64,000 bases of DNA from Streptomyces violaceorubidus (GTDB lineage: Bacteria; Actinomycetota; Actinomycetes; Streptomycetales; Streptomycetaceae): the NCBI RefSeq assembly GCF_000717995.1, contig NZ_JODM01000010.1, positions 124,001 through 188,000 of the forward strand, written 5' to 3'. Numbering within the stretch: position 1 is the first letter of the stretch; the number at the start of each line of letters is the position of its first letter. The notes below the pieces were generated by a model. That model had not been told where the DNA came from. It did no database searches and worked only from the letters and a program-made list of their open reading frames with translations. Positions 24,496 through 35,945 of this stretch are shown here, piece after piece. The position numbers and the translations under genes were made by a program.

Positions 24496-26085
24496 GTGCC
24501 AGAGCTGAGACCTTGGCGGACCGCGGGACCGCACGTGGCGCGGGCCGCGCGGGCCGTTCGTCCCCGTCTGGCACGCTTCGCCCGGGCCGCCGAACCGCGG
24601 GTCGCACGGTTCGCACGGGCCACGGCACCACGGCTCGCCCGGATCACGAGGCCGAAGACCTGGCAGTACACCGCCGGTGCCGCCACCGCCGGGCTGGCAC
24701 TGGCCGCCGGTGTGGTGACCGCCGCCGGCCCCTGGGACTCCACGGGTCAGCGTACGGCCGAGCGGGACCGGGCCGTCGCCCTGGAGCACACGGGTGGCAC
24801 AGATCACGGCCGGGGCCCCGGGGGCTCGGGCGCGTCGTCCGGTTCGCCCCGTCCCGCGCCCAGCGCCGGGGCCGTACTGACCGGCCTCGGCGGCGCCGCA
24901 GCCCCCGGCGGCGTCAAGGCGGCACCCGGTGACCAGGCGGCCCTCGCGGGCCTCCTCGACCCCCTGCTGAAGGACGACCCCGCGCTCGGCGGGCACCGCG
25001 CGGCGGCCGTCGTCGACCTCACCACCGGCAAGCGCCTGTACGGCCACGGCGGCGAGGTCCCGCTCACCCCCGCCTCCACCACCAAGATCGCCACCGCCGT
25101 CGCCGCCCTCACCGCCCTCGGTCCCGACCACCGCCTCACCACCCGCACCGCCCTGGAGGCCGACACCGGCGAGGTCGTCCTGGTGGGCGGCGGCGACCCC
25201 ACCCTCACCGCGCGCGCGGACCCCCGCGGCCTCGCCAGCCTGCGCACCCTCGCCGAGCAGACCGCCGCCGCCCTGAAGAAGCGGAACCTGCGCAGGGTGA
25301 CCCTGTCCTACGACACGACGCTCTACGCCGGTACCGAGACCCACCCGATCGGGGTCAACGAGAACCTCGCCCGCGTCACCGCCCTGATGGCCGACGAGGG
25401 CCGCACCGACGACTCCACCGCCGGCCCCGCCCCGCGCGCGTCCGACCCGGCCGCCGAGGCCGCCCGCACCTTCGCCGGCCTCCTGAAGCGGCACGGCGTC
25501 ACGGCGTCCGCCCCCGGCCCCTCCAAGGCCACGTCCCGCGCCGACACCCTCGCCACGGTCGCCTCGCCCCCGCTGTCGGACCTGGTCGAGCGGATGCTGA
25601 CCAACAGCGACAACGACCTCGCCGAGGCCCTGGCCCGCCACACCGCCGTGGCGACCGGCAAGCGCGCCGACTTCCAGGGGGCGGGCGCCGCGGTCACCGC
25701 CCGCCTGAAGCAGTTGGGCCTACCGGTGCGCGGGGCGCGGTTCCACGACGGGAGCGGCCTGGACCGCACCGACCTGATCAGCGCCGACCTGCTGACCGGT
25801 CTGCTGGCCGAGGCGGCCGACCCGGCCCGCCCCCAGCTGCGCCCGGTGCTCACCGGCCTGCCCGTCGCCCACTTCACCGGCACGCTGGCCGGCCGTTACA
25901 CGGAGGGAGCAGCGGGCCTCGTCCGCGCCAAGACCGGCACCCTCACGGGCGTGAACACCCTCGCCGGCACGGTGGCCACCCCCGACGGCCGCCTCCTGGC
26001 CTTCGCCTTCCTGGCCAACGACACGACGGACGCCTGGGCGGCCCAGTCGGCCCTGGACAGGGCAGCGACGACCCTGGCCTCCTGA
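24496..26085 (+). CDS. dacB: D-alanyl-D-alanine carboxypeptidase/endopeptidase (PBP4 type)
   Basis: 529 aa, peptidase S13. GTG at 24496 has AAAGGGG at nine bases; another GTG six bases earlier is too close to it. The N-terminus is Arg/Ala-rich and cytoplasmic, followed by one membrane anchor (AGAATAGLALAAGVVTAA), so the catalytic part lies outside the membrane. Active-site motifs: SxxK at S194-K197 (PASTTKIATA), SxN at S371-N373 and KTG at 479-481. It trims peptidoglycan peptides. Divergent from ppa with about 80 bases between. Confidence 0.92.
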   Translation: MPELRPWRTAGPHVARAARAVRPRLARFARAAEPRVARFARATAPRLARITRPKTWQYTAGAATAGLALAAGVVTAAGPWDSTGQRTAERDRAVALEHTGGTDHGRGPGGSGASSGSPRPAPSAGAVLTGLGGAAAPGGVKAAPGDQAALAGLLDPLLKDDPALGGHRAAAVVDLTTGKRLYGHGGEVPLTPASTTKIATAVAALTALGPDHRLTTRTALEADTGEVVLVGGGDPTLTARADPRGLASLRTLAEQTAAALKKRNLRRVTLSYDTTLYAGTETHPIGVNENLARVTALMADEGRTDDSTAGPAPRASDPAAEAARTFAGLLKRHGVTASAPGPSKATSRADTLATVASPPLSDLVERMLTNSDNDLAEALARHTAVATGKRADFQGAGAAVTARLKQLGLPVRGARFHDGSGLDRTDLISADLLTGLLAEAADPARPQLRPVLTGLPVAHFTGTLAGRYTEGAAGLVRAKTGTLTGVNTLAGTVATPDGRLLAFAFLANDTTDAWAAQSALDRAATTLAS

Positions 26086-26114
26086 CCGCCGCGGGCAGTC
26101 GTTCCGCAGGGCGA

Positions 26115-26151
26115 TGGGGGCACCCCCCATGCCTTTCGGGCAATGGGGGAG
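26115..26151. repeat. Dispersed palindromic repeat, copy 2
   Basis: TGGGGGCACCCCCCATGCCT followed by TTCGGGCAATGGGGGAG. It has the same architecture as the gadB insert, read on the opposite strand. It lies 30 bases after dacB and may act as its terminator. Confidence 0.7.
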
Positions 26152-26275
26152 GGTGGGCACGGCACTGCAACGCCGGGTGCCTCGGCAACGGACCTCGGCC
26201 CTGCCGACCTCGTAGGCGTCCCCCCGGGCACCGCACAGCCTGCCCCCAGCGGCAGCGCTCCCGTACCGTTGACGC

Positions 26276-27403
26276 ATGACGAGCATCGGCGCACATTCCG
26301 GCATGGTCGACTGGAACCTCGCGGTGGCGACCGCGACCCGGCTCGTACGGCCGGGCCCCGAGGTGAGCCGCGACGAGGCCAGGGCCGTCGTCGCCGAGCT
26401 CCGCCGCCATGCCAAGTCCTCGGAGGAGCACGTCCGCGGATTCACCCGGATGGGCACCGAGGAGACCCACGACACCCCCGTCCTGGTGGTCGACCGGCCC
26501 GGCTGGGTCCGGGCCAACGTCGCCGGGTTCCGGGAGCTCCTCAAACCCCTGCTGGAGAAGATGCAGGAGCGGCGTGGCGGCGGCGCGGGCAACGCGGTCC
26601 TCGGCGCCGTCGGCGGCAAGGTCACCGGCGTCGAGCTGGGCATGCTGCTGTCCTTCCTGTCCTCCCGCGTCCTCGGCCAGTACGAGACGTTCGCCCCCGC
26701 CACCCGCGAACTGCCGGCCGGGGCGAACGGCGGCGGGCGGCTGCTCCTGGTCGCGCCGAACATCGTGCACGTCGAGCGCGAACTCGACGTGGAGCCGCAC
26801 GACTTCCGCCTGTGGGTGACCCTGCACGAGGAGACGCACCGCACCCAGTTCACCGCCGTGCCCTGGCTGCGCGACCACCTCGAGGGCGAAATCCAGTCGT
26901 TCCTGGCCGAGACCGACGTCGACCCCATGACCGTGCTCGAACGCATCCGCGAGGCCGCCCAGTCCCTCGCCGGTGGCCGCCCCGACGCGGAGGAGGACGA
27001 CGGCGGCCGGTCACTCGTCGAGCTGGTGCAGACCCCGGCCCAGCGGGAGGTCCTGGGCCGCCTCACCGCCGTGATGTCCCTCCTGGAGGGGCACGCCGAC
27101 TTCGTGATGGACGGCGTCGGACCGGCGGTCGTGCCGAGCGTCGGCGAGATCCGGGAGAAGTTCCAGCAGCGCCGCGCCAGGGGCGCCTCCCGCCTCGACA
27201 TGGCGCTGCGCAAGCTGCTCGGCCTGGACGCCAAACTCCGCCAGTACCGGGACGGCGAACGGTTCGTACGGGCCGTCGTCGAGGAGTGCGGCATGGACGG
27301 CTTCAACCGCGTCTGGACCTCGCCCAACACCCTCCCCACCAAGTCGGAGATCGCCAAACCGGCGGACTGGATCGCGCGGGTGCACCGCAAGCCGGAGGCG
27401 TGA
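26276..27403 (+). CDS. DUF2342 zinc-dependent metallopeptidase-like protein
   Basis: 375 aa. The zinc motif HEETH is in LWVTLHEETHRTQFTAVPWL, and a second conserved Glu region is in LLEGHADFVMDGVGP. Members are labelled zinc-dependent metalloprotease or coenzyme F420 biosynthesis-associated protein; proteolysis has not been shown here. TACCGT ends six bases before the ATG, a leaderless pattern. It lies between cell-wall and tRNA-modification genes, the usual actinobacterial dacB-DUF2342-tilS-hpt-ftsH order. Confidence 0.88.
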   Translation: MTSIGAHSGMVDWNLAVATATRLVRPGPEVSRDEARAVVAELRRHAKSSEEHVRGFTRMGTEETHDTPVLVVDRPGWVRANVAGFRELLKPLLEKMQERRGGGAGNAVLGAVGGKVTGVELGMLLSFLSSRVLGQYETFAPATRELPAGANGGGRLLLVAPNIVHVERELDVEPHDFRLWVTLHEETHRTQFTAVPWLRDHLEGEIQSFLAETDVDPMTVLERIREAAQSLAGGRPDAEEDDGGRSLVELVQTPAQREVLGRLTAVMSLLEGHADFVMDGVGPAVVPSVGEIREKFQQRRARGASRLDMALRKLLGLDAKLRQYRDGERFVRAVVEECGMDGFNRVWTSPNTLPTKSEIAKPADWIARVHRKPEA

Positions 27404-27594
27404 GCCGCGCCGGAGGGGCGTGAACGATTCCGGCCGACGGCAGGCGAACGACCCACCAATCACCCGTCCGAGGGACCGTGAGCCTCCGGCAGGCGTGCGA
27501 TGCTCAGGGAACGGCCCGTTTCTGTCACCATCTACACACTCTGCGTGACCGAACCTCGGGCTCACTCCCGACAACTTCATGAAGGGCACCGGAC

Positions 27595-28653
27595 ATGGGT
27601 CCCCATCCTGCGGTCGCGGCGATACGCCTGGCGGTCCGCCGCGTCCTCCACGACATCCTCACCGAACTGAACACTCCGGCCGGCGTCCCCGCCGCGACGG
27701 CCGCCCCGCGCACGCCCGAGCGCGCATCCGGGCTCCCCACGGCACCGCTCGTGCTCGTGGCCTGCTCCGGCGGCGCCGACTCCATGGCGCTCGCCTCCGC
27801 CCTCGCCTTCGAGGCCCCCCGGCTCGGCGTCCGCGCCGGTGGCGTCACCGTCGACCACGGCCTGCAGAGCGGCTCCGACCTGCGCGCCGAAGAGGTCGTC
27901 CTGCGCCTGCGCGAGCTGGGCCTCGACCCCGTGGAGGCCACCGCCGTGACCGTCGGCCGCGCGGGCGGCCCGGAAGCCGCCGCCCGCGACGCCCGCTACG
28001 CCGCGCTGGACGCCGCCGCCGCCCGCCACGGCGCCGCCGCCGTCCTGCTCGGCCACACCCGCGACGACCAGGCCGAGACCGTCCTGCTGGGCCTCGCCCG
28101 CGGTTCCGGCATCCGCTCCCTGTCGGGCATGGCCGCGGTCTCGGGGGCCGGCGGCCGTTACCGGCGCCCCTTCCTCCAGGTCGACCGCCAGACCGCCCGC
28201 AAGGCCTGCATGGTCCAGTCCCTCCCCGTCTGGGACGACCCCCACAACACCGACCCCGCCTACACCCGCTCCCGGCTGCGCCACGAGGGCCTGCCCGCCC
28301 TGGAGAAGGCCCTGGGCAAAGGCGTCGTCGAGGCCCTCGCCCGTACGGCCCAACTCTCCCGGGACGACGCCGACGCCCTCGACACCTGGGCCCGCCAGGC
28401 CGAGGCCGGCGTCCGCGACGCCACCGGCGGACTGGAGTGCGCCAAGCTCTACGCCCTGCCGCCCGCGGTGCGCCGCCGGATCCTGCGCCGTGCCGCCCTG
28501 GAGGCCGGTGCCCCGGGCGGCGCCCTGTTCGCCCGCCACATCGAGGAAGTCGACCGGCTGATCACCGGCTGGCGCGGTCAGGGGGCCATCAACCTCCCCG
28601 GCAAAGTCGTCGCCCGGCGGCAGGGTGGCAGACTGGTCATTCGGCAAGGCTGA
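27595..28653 (+). CDS. tilS: tRNA(Ile)-lysidine synthase
   Basis: 352 aa. Modifies C34 of tRNA-Ile(CAU) to lysidine so that it reads AUA. The PP-loop ATP motif is SGGADS ([14 protein letters not shown]), followed by VDHGLQ and the tRNA-binding region [26 protein letters not shown] sits upstream of the ATG. First gene of the tilS-hpt-ftsH row. The 190-base gap before it has no evident gene. Confidence 0.95.
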   Translation: MGPHPAVAAIRLAVRRVLHDILTELNTPAGVPAATAAPRTPERASGLPTAPLVLVACSGGADSMALASALAFEAPRLGVRAGGVTVDHGLQSGSDLRAEEVVLRLRELGLDPVEATAVTVGRAGGPEAAARDARYAALDAAAARHGAAAVLLGHTRDDQAETVLLGLARGSGIRSLSGMAAVSGAGGRYRRPFLQVDRQTARKACMVQSLPVWDDPHNTDPAYTRSRLRHEGLPALEKALGKGVVEALARTAQLSRDDADALDTWARQAEAGVRDATGGLECAKLYALPPAVRRRILRRAALEAGAPGGALFARHIEEVDRLITGWRGQGAINLPGKVVARRQGGRLVIRQG

Positions 28654-28726
28654 ATCCGGACCCTCCCGCCGATCCGCGCACGGATCGACGGGTGCTCCGG
28701 AGTGGCCGGTGGGACGACCGAAAGTG

Positions 28727-29287
28727 ATGCGGGTGGACGCGAACGACATGGGTGCCGACCTCGAGAAGGTGCTCATCACCAAGGAAGAGATCGACGCGAA
28801 GCTGGCCGAGCTGGCCGCGAAGATCGACGCGGAATACGCGGGCAAGGACCTGCTCATCGTCGGCGTGCTCAAGGGCGCCGTGATGGTCATGGCCGACCTG
28901 GCGCGCACGCTGTCCACCCCCGTCACGATGGACTGGATGGCGGTGTCCTCGTACGGCGCGGGCACCCAGTCCTCCGGTGTGGTGCGGATCCTCAAGGACC
29001 TCGACACCGACATCAAGGGCCGCCACGTCCTGATCGTCGAGGACATCATCGACTCCGGTCTGACCCTGTCCTGGCTGATCTCCAACCTCGGCTCGCGCGA
29101 GCCCGCCTCCCTCAAGGTGTGCACGCTGCTGCGCAAGCCCGACGCCGCGAAGGTCGCCATCGACGTGGAGTGGGTCGGCTTCGACATCCCCAACGAGTTC
29201 GTCGTCGGCTACGGCCTCGACTACGCCGAGAAGTACCGGAACCTCCCGTTCGTCGGTACGCTCGCGCCTCACGTGTACGGCGGCTGA
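28727..29287 (+). CDS. hpt: Hypoxanthine phosphoribosyltransferase
   Basis: 186 aa, purine salvage: hypoxanthine or guanine plus PRPP gives IMP or GMP. Start [17 protein letters not shown]; a longer frame begins inside the spacer after tilS. The PRPP motif [15 protein letters not shown] and the active-site loop [11 protein letters not shown] are intact. Downstream of tilS by 73 bases and upstream of ftsH, a conserved order in Gram-positives. Confidence 0.95.
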   Translation: MRVDANDMGADLEKVLITKEEIDAKLAELAAKIDAEYAGKDLLIVGVLKGAVMVMADLARTLSTPVTMDWMAVSSYGAGTQSSGVVRILKDLDTDIKGRHVLIVEDIIDSGLTLSWLISNLGSREPASLKVCTLLRKPDAAKVAIDVEWVGFDIPNEFVVGYGLDYAEKYRNLPFVGTLAPHVYGG

Positions 29288-29482
29288 CGCGGCGATGTAA
29301 CCGACTTCACGGCGTTTCGGCGGGTCACCGGGAACCCTTGGGGCCCTCGCGCCGTTGGAGCATGCAGACGGGACGTCGGCCCGCCCGTGCGGCTGAGGGC
29401 CGCCACGCTGGGGTACCGTCAGAAGAACTGTCTTATCAAACTCACTATGGCAGGAGGGACGGGGCGGCACCGCTCCGTGTGG

Positions 29483-31522
<2,040 letters not shown>

Positions 31523-31574
31523 CCCGGCCCCGCCCCGGTTCGCCCTCGCGGGCGGCCCGTGCGGCCCGGAATGT

Positions 31575-31618
31575 ATGCCGCGCCCCCCAGGTTCTAGCCT
31601 TGGGGGGTGCGGCATTTT
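31575..31618 (+). terminator. Hairpin with T tract after ftsH
   Basis: ATGCCGCGCCCCCCAGG pairs with CCTTGGGGGGTGCGGCAT with one mismatch and one bulge, followed by TTTT. It lies 50 bases past ftsH and just before the folE leader. It could act as an attenuator for folE. Confidence 0.7.
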
Positions 31619-31657
31619 CGTGTGCCGTCGCAGGACGGATCAGGAACGAGGCATCAG

Positions 31658-32263
31658 ATGACCGACCCCGTGACGTTGGACGGCGAGGGCGAGATCGGCG
31701 AGTTCGACGAGAAGCGGGCCGAGAACGCCGTACGCGAACTGCTGATCGCGGTCGGCGAGGACCCGGACCGCGAGGGCCTCAGGGAGACTCCGGCGCGTGT
31801 GGCGCGGGCGTACAAGGAGATATTCGCCGGCCTGTGGCAGGAGCCGCAGGACGTGCTGACGACGACGTTCGACCTCGGGCACGACGAGATGGTCCTGGTG
31901 AAGGACATCGAGGTGTTCTCGACCTGCGAGCATCATCTGGTGCCGTTCCGCGGGGTGGCGCACGTCGGCTACATCCCGTCCACCAGCGGGAAGATCACCG
32001 GCCTGTCCAAGCTCGCCCGGCTCGTCGACGTCTACGCGCGCCGTCCGCAGGTGCAGGAACGTCTCACCACGCAGATCGCCGACTCGCTGATGGAGATTCT
32101 GGAGCCGCGCGGGGTGATCGTCGTGGTCGAGTGCGAGCACATGTGCATGTCCATGCGGGGCATTCGCAAGCCCGGGGCGAAGACCCTCACCTCGGCGGTG
32201 CGGGGGCAGCTGCGGGATGTGGCTACGCGTAACGAGGCGATGAGTCTGATCATGGCTCGGTGA
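31658..32263 (+). CDS. folE: GTP cyclohydrolase I
   Basis: 201 aa. First step of tetrahydrofolate synthesis: GTP to dihydroneopterin triphosphate. ATG ([16 protein letters not shown]) is preceded by AGGAACGAGG. The zinc ligands are seen in [10 protein letters not shown] and ECEHMCM, and [17 protein letters not shown] is conserved. In the same region as folP, folB and folK, but on the opposite strand; FolE provides their precursor. Confidence 0.96.
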   Translation: MTDPVTLDGEGEIGEFDEKRAENAVRELLIAVGEDPDREGLRETPARVARAYKEIFAGLWQEPQDVLTTTFDLGHDEMVLVKDIEVFSTCEHHLVPFRGVAHVGYIPSTSGKITGLSKLARLVDVYARRPQVQERLTTQIADSLMEILEPRGVIVVVECEHMCMSMRGIRKPGAKTLTSAVRGQLRDVATRNEAMSLIMAR

Positions 32264-32279
32264 GGGCGTGGGCGTGAGG

Positions 32280-32398
32280 GCACGCCGGGTGCGTTGAGGG
32301 GCGTGAGGGCCCGCCGGGTGCGTTGGGGTGGTGGGTGCGTTGAGGGCTTGGGTGCGTTGGGGTGGTGGGTGCGTTGAGGTGTGGGTGTGCTGAGGGCG
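32280..32398. repeat. GGGTGCGTTG repeats between folE and the DUF3180 gene
   Basis: Five copies of GGGTGCGTTG with short spacers, including a 23-bp block (starting TTGGGGTGGTGGGTGCG) present twice. No gene is visible in this convergent gap. Confidence 0.75.
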
Positions 32399-32399
32399 G

Positions 32400-32888
32400 T
32401 TATGCCGCTGATGCCGCGCCCGGGTGGTCGTCGTCCTCGTCCTCCGGGAGTCTGCAGACCCGTTCCATGAAGAGGGCGGCCGCTATCACGGCGATGCCCG
32501 CCGCGACCGAGGCGCCCGCGTAGATGGCCTGGTCGCGGCGTGCGGGGATGTCGAGGTACTCCAGCAGGAAGACGCCCGTGCCGCCGTACAGGCCGGCGAC
32601 GAGGGCGGCCACCAGGGCGCTGGCCTGGCCGAAGACCACGGCGCGGGCCGCCATCATGGGATCGACGCCCTTGGCGCCGGGGACGCGCTCCCGCTGGGCC
32701 TTGAGGCGGGCGCGGATCGAGAGCGCCGTGGCCAGCAGGATCACCGCGATCAGGGCGAGGACGACGGGGGCGGCGAGGGGGACGCTCGGGAGGGTCCCCA
32801 CCGAGTTCCACAGGCGGGCGACGGCCCAGGACAGCACCCCGGCGACGACGAACACGCCGGCCAGCACCCTGATGCGCAGCTCTTTCAC
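32400..32888 (-). CDS. DUF3180 membrane protein
   Basis: 162 aa, GTG start (MKELRIRVLAGVFVVAG). Four predicted membrane helices in two pairs; acidic tail DEDDDHPG. Matches the DUF3180 family, which in actinobacteria lies just downstream of folK. The function is unknown. It follows folK on the same strand after 70 bases, so is probably in the fol operon. Confidence 0.88.
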   Translation of the reverse strand: MKELRIRVLAGVFVVAGVLSWAVARLWNSVGTLPSVPLAAPVVLALIAVILLATALSIRARLKAQRERVPGAKGVDPMMAARAVVFGQASALVAALVAGLYGGTGVFLLEYLDIPARRDQAIYAGASVAAGIAVIAAALFMERVCRLPEDEDDDHPGAASAA

Positions 32889-32958
32889 GGTGTTCCGGTG
32901 TCCCTTCGCTCCCCGGCGCGGGTCGTCCTGACCTCGTCGTCCTCGTCGACCTTAACGA

Positions 32959-33570
32959 CTACTCGGGCAGCCGGAGTTCCAGGTCGGCGCGGGGCGCGAT
33001 GCCCTCGCGGGTGACGGCCGCCAGGAGGTCGGCGACCCTGCCCTGCCCGGGCAGCGCGGCCTCGGGGTCCACGTCCAGCCAGGGGGCCAGCACGAAGGCG
33101 CGCTCGTGGGCGCGAGGGTGGGGGAGGGTGAGCCGCGGGTCGTCGGAGACGACCTCGGCGTAGGCGACGATGTCGACGTCCAGGGTGCGTGGGCCCCATT
33201 GCTCGTCGCGGACCCGGTGGAAGGCCTCCTCCACCGCGTGTGCCCGCTCCAGGAGCGAGGACGGGGGCAGCGTCGTCTTCACGATCACGACCGCGTTGAA
33301 GTAGGAAGGCTGGCTGTCGGGCGCGACGCCCCACGGCTCGGTCTCGTAGACCGGCGAGACCCCTTTGACGCGTACGCCCGGAGTGTCCTCCAGGGCGTCG
33401 ATCGCGCCCTGGAGGGTTTCCAGGCGGTTGCCCAGGTTGGCGCCGAGGGCGATCACCGCGCGCTTGGGGTTGGACAGGGTGGTGTCCGCGGCGTCGACCT
33501 GCTCGATGACGGAGGCGGGCACGGGCTGTACGGTCGGGTCGCTCGGACCCTGGGCGAAGGGGGCGCTCAT
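32959..33570 (-). CDS. folK: 2-amino-4-hydroxy-6-hydroxymethyldihydropteridine pyrophosphokinase
   Basis: 203 aa; transfers pyrophosphate from ATP to the pterin. After a 35-residue extension comes the HPPK core: ALGANLGNRLETLQGAIDAL, VSPVYETEPWGV and the signature DEQWGPRTLDVDIVAY, then LPHPRAHERAFVLAPW. Start ATG overlaps the folB stop by four bases, so translation is coupled. The extension is normal in Streptomyces. Confidence 0.95.
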   Translation of the reverse strand: MSAPFAQGPSDPTVQPVPASVIEQVDAADTTLSNPKRAVIALGANLGNRLETLQGAIDALEDTPGVRVKGVSPVYETEPWGVAPDSQPSYFNAVVIVKTTLPPSSLLERAHAVEEAFHRVRDEQWGPRTLDVDIVAYAEVVSDDPRLTLPHPRAHERAFVLAPWLDVDPEAALPGQGRVADLLAAVTREGIAPRADLELRLPE

Positions 33571-33926
33571 ACACGGCTCCGGATGATGGTGACGGTCACG
33601 TCGTCGAACGGGACGGTGATCGGCGCGTCCGGCTTGTGGACGCAGACCTCGACCTCCTGGACCCCTTCGTGCTTCAGACAGACCTGGGCGATGCGTTCGG
33701 CGAGGGTCTCCACGAGGTTGACCGGCTCGCCCTCGACCACGGCCACGACTTCCTCGGCCACGATGCCGTAGTGCACGGTCTTCGCCAGGTCGTCGTCGGC
33801 CGCGGCCGGGCGGGTGTCCAGGCCAAGGACGATGTCCACGAGGAAGGTCTGGCCCTCCTCGCGCTCCTTGGGGAACACACCGTGGTGCCCACGGGCCTTC
33901 AGGCCGCGCAGCGCGACACGATCCAC
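33567..33926 (-). CDS. folB: Dihydroneopterin aldolase
   Basis: 119 aa. GTG at 33926 chosen since GGAG lies eight to nine bases upstream (an earlier GTG at 33935 overlaps that site). Family motif LKARGHHGVFPKEREEGQTFLVD and catalytic Lys in VCVHKPDAPI. Makes 6-hydroxymethyl-dihydropterin, the FolK substrate. The 250 bases upstream contain only a G-rich repeat (GGGGTGGGGGC) and no gene. Confidence 0.94.
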   Translation of the reverse strand: MDRVALRGLKARGHHGVFPKEREEGQTFLVDIVLGLDTRPAAADDDLAKTVHYGIVAEEVVAVVEGEPVNLVETLAERIAQVCLKHEGVQEVEVCVHKPDAPITVPFDDVTVTIIRSRV

Positions 33927-34175
33927 GCGAATCACTCCTGCAGTCGTCGGTCTCGGCCGGTCGCACCACGTGCGGGTGGTACGGCGGCCCCAGTCGAATC
34001 TACCCGCGTGCACCGACAGCGCCGGGTCGCGGGGTGGGGGCGGGGTGGGGGCGGGGTGGGGTGCCGGCTCGTTTTCACCGGGCGTTTTCCCCGGCGGCCC
34101 CGGGGGATCACGGGTTGGTAGCCGCCCCTACCCGCCGGGCCGTGATTCCAACCACTTCTCGGTTCGGCGGCCGGG

Positions 34176-34679
34176 TCAGGGGGGTGTGTCCTCGCCGTCC
34201 TCGTCCTCGGATTCCGCGAGGACCGGGGAGGCGTGGTGCGACCAGAGTTTCCAGCCGGCGGGGGTGCGCCGGAACGTGTTGGTGGCGACCACGAGCTGGC
34301 CGACGAGCGGGCCGAGCTCCTCGTCGCCGTCGGGGGCGGGGCCGCCGCTGAGGATGTTCTCGGTGCAGGTGACCAGGGCGGTGTCGCCGGTGACGGAGAC
34401 GTGCACGTCGGTGAGGAAGAACTGGATGTAGTCCGTGTTCGCCATGATCAGGGCGTAGGAGCGCAGGACCTCGCCGCGGCCGGTGAGCACCGGCCAGCCG
34501 GGGTGCACGCAGGAGACCACGCCGGCGTCGGCCGGGTCGTGGTACGACTCGTCGATGCCCAGGTCGGAGGGGGTGAGCCAGAACTCGGAGACCTTCTCGA
34601 AGTCGCCTTCCTCCAGTGCCTCGTAGAAGGCGGTGTTCGCGGCCTCGACCTGTTCGACGTCGAGGTGCGGGGCGTTCAC
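34176..34679 (-). CDS. SnoaL/NTF2-like protein
   Basis: 167 aa, GTG start overlapping the folP stop by four bases. Typical NTF2-like fold: a helix with ANTAFYEALEEGDFEKVSEFW, a His-Pro-Gly-Trp motif (CVHPGWPVLTGRGEVLRSYA) and a closing strand (WKLWSHHASPVL). Members of this subgroup are ketosteroid-isomerase-like with unknown substrate. The tight coupling to folP suggests a role near folate metabolism (inference). Confidence 0.88.
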   Translation of the reverse strand: MNAPHLDVEQVEAANTAFYEALEEGDFEKVSEFWLTPSDLGIDESYHDPADAGVVSCVHPGWPVLTGRGEVLRSYALIMANTDYIQFFLTDVHVSVTGDTALVTCTENILSGGPAPDGDEELGPLVGQLVVATNTFRRTPAGWKLWSHHASPVLAESEDEDGEDTPP

Positions 34680-35539
34680 CGGGCTCCTTCGACGGCGCGG
34701 GCGACGCGTACGGCGTCGGCGGTGGCGCGGACCTCGTGGACGCGTACCGCCCACGCGCCGGCGTGCGCGGCGAGTGCGGAGACCGCGGCGGTGGCGGCGT
34801 CGCGCTCGCGCGCGGGGGGTGGGATGGCCTCGGGGCCGGCGAGGACGCGGCCGAGGAAGCGTTTGCGGGAGGCGGCGACGAGGAGGGGGTGGCCGAGGGC
34901 GAGGAGGCGGTCCAGGTGGGCGAGGAGGACGAGGTCGTGCTCGGCGTCCTTGGAGAAGCCCAGGCCGGGGTCGACGACGATGCGGTCGGGGGCGATGCCG
35001 CCGTCGAGGACGGCCTCCACGCGTGCGTGCAGTTCGTCCACGACCTCGGTGACGACGTCGGCGTAGGTGCCCCTGACGTTGCCGCCCTCCAGGAGGCCGC
35101 GCCAGTGCATGACGACGAAGGGGGCGCCCGCGTCGGCGACGACCGGGATCATCCGGGGGTCGGCCAGGCCGCCGCTGACGTCGTTGACCAGGGCGGCGCC
35201 GGCGGCGAGGGCCTGCTCGGCGACGGAGGCGCGCATGGTGTCGACGGAGACCGTGACACCCTCGGAGGCGAGGCCGCGTACGACCGGGACCACGCGCCGG
35301 AGCTCCTCGTCCTCGTCGACTCGGGTCGCGCCGGGACGGGTGGACTCGCCGCCGACGTCCACCAGGTCGGCGCCCTCGGCGACCAGGTCGAGGCCGTGTT
35401 TGATGGCGGCGGTGGTGTCGAAGAAGCGGCCGCCGTCGGAGAAGGAGTCGGGGGTCACGTTGACGACTCCCATGACCGCGCAGCGGTCCCATGCGGTCAG
35501 TCCCGCGAGATGGCGTCGGCGGCCGGTCTGCTTGCTCAT
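34676..35539 (-). CDS. folP: Dihydropteroate synthase
   Basis: 287 aa; condenses the pterin pyrophosphate with p-aminobenzoate, the sulfonamide target. Start ATG (MSKQTGRRRHLAGL). Signatures: VMGVVNVTPDSFSDGGRF, DLVDVGGESTRPGA, VNDVSGG, DPGLGFSKDAEHDL and SRKRFLGRVLAG. First gene of the leftward folP-NTF2-folB-folK-DUF3180 row. Its upstream region is a long repeat complex. Confidence 0.96.
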   Translation of the reverse strand: MSKQTGRRRHLAGLTAWDRCAVMGVVNVTPDSFSDGGRFFDTTAAIKHGLDLVAEGADLVDVGGESTRPGATRVDEDEELRRVVPVVRGLASEGVTVSVDTMRASVAEQALAAGAALVNDVSGGLADPRMIPVVADAGAPFVVMHWRGLLEGGNVRGTYADVVTEVVDELHARVEAVLDGGIAPDRIVVDPGLGFSKDAEHDLVLLAHLDRLLALGHPLLVAASRKRFLGRVLAGPEAIPPPARERDAATAAVSALAAHAGAWAVRVHEVRATADAVRVARAVEGAR

Positions 35540-35630
35540 GTGTTCAGCGTAGGTGGTGGGCTGCGGTGGGTGCCTGCGGTGCCTGCGGTGCCTGTGCGGC
35601 TCCGGTGGGCCTTGGGTTCGGGGGGTGGGG

Positions 35631-35877
35631 TGCGGGTGCCTGCGGCGCCTGTGCGGCTCCGGTGGGGGTGCGGGTGGCGCGGTGGGTTCGGTGGGGGGTC
35701 GGGGCCGCGCCGGGGGGTGTCCCCCGCTCGCCGTACGCGGCTCTCCCACCGTCCCGCCCCCAGCTGCGGGCAGTCGTGCCTCCCCCAGTGCCTGAACGGC
35801 CTGGGAGGTACCGCCAGGCGGCACTGGTGGGCGCAGCGGCACCCCGGCAGCGCCGGGCTGCGTCCCCACCCCGCGCC
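35631..35877. repeat. Intergenic repeat complex upstream of folP
   Basis: Shares several modules with 55627-55957 in inverted orientation: a ~90-bp block ending GGGGCCGCGCCGGGGGGTGT, then CTCGCCGTACGCGGCTCTCC, then GCCGGGCTGCGTCCCCACCC. Relative to the flanking genes both copies point the same way, from the 3' end of one gene to the 5' end of the next. No ORF is credible here. Confidence 0.7.
35781..35812. repeat. Dispersed palindromic repeat, copy 3
   Basis: TCCCCCAGTGCCTGAACGGC followed by CTGGGAGGTACC. It is near identical to the first 28 bases of the element in gadB. It lies inside the larger repeat complex. Confidence 0.75.
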
Positions 35878-35945
35878 CACACCCGCGCCGGGTGCCCAGG
35901 GAACGGCGGGCCGTGATCCGCCCCGGCGGAACGGGGGTACAGGCG

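Noticed and set aside
34020..34065. G-quadruplex-like tract upstream of folB
   Set aside because: It is a short G-rich repeat in a 72 % GC genome; nothing else supports function.
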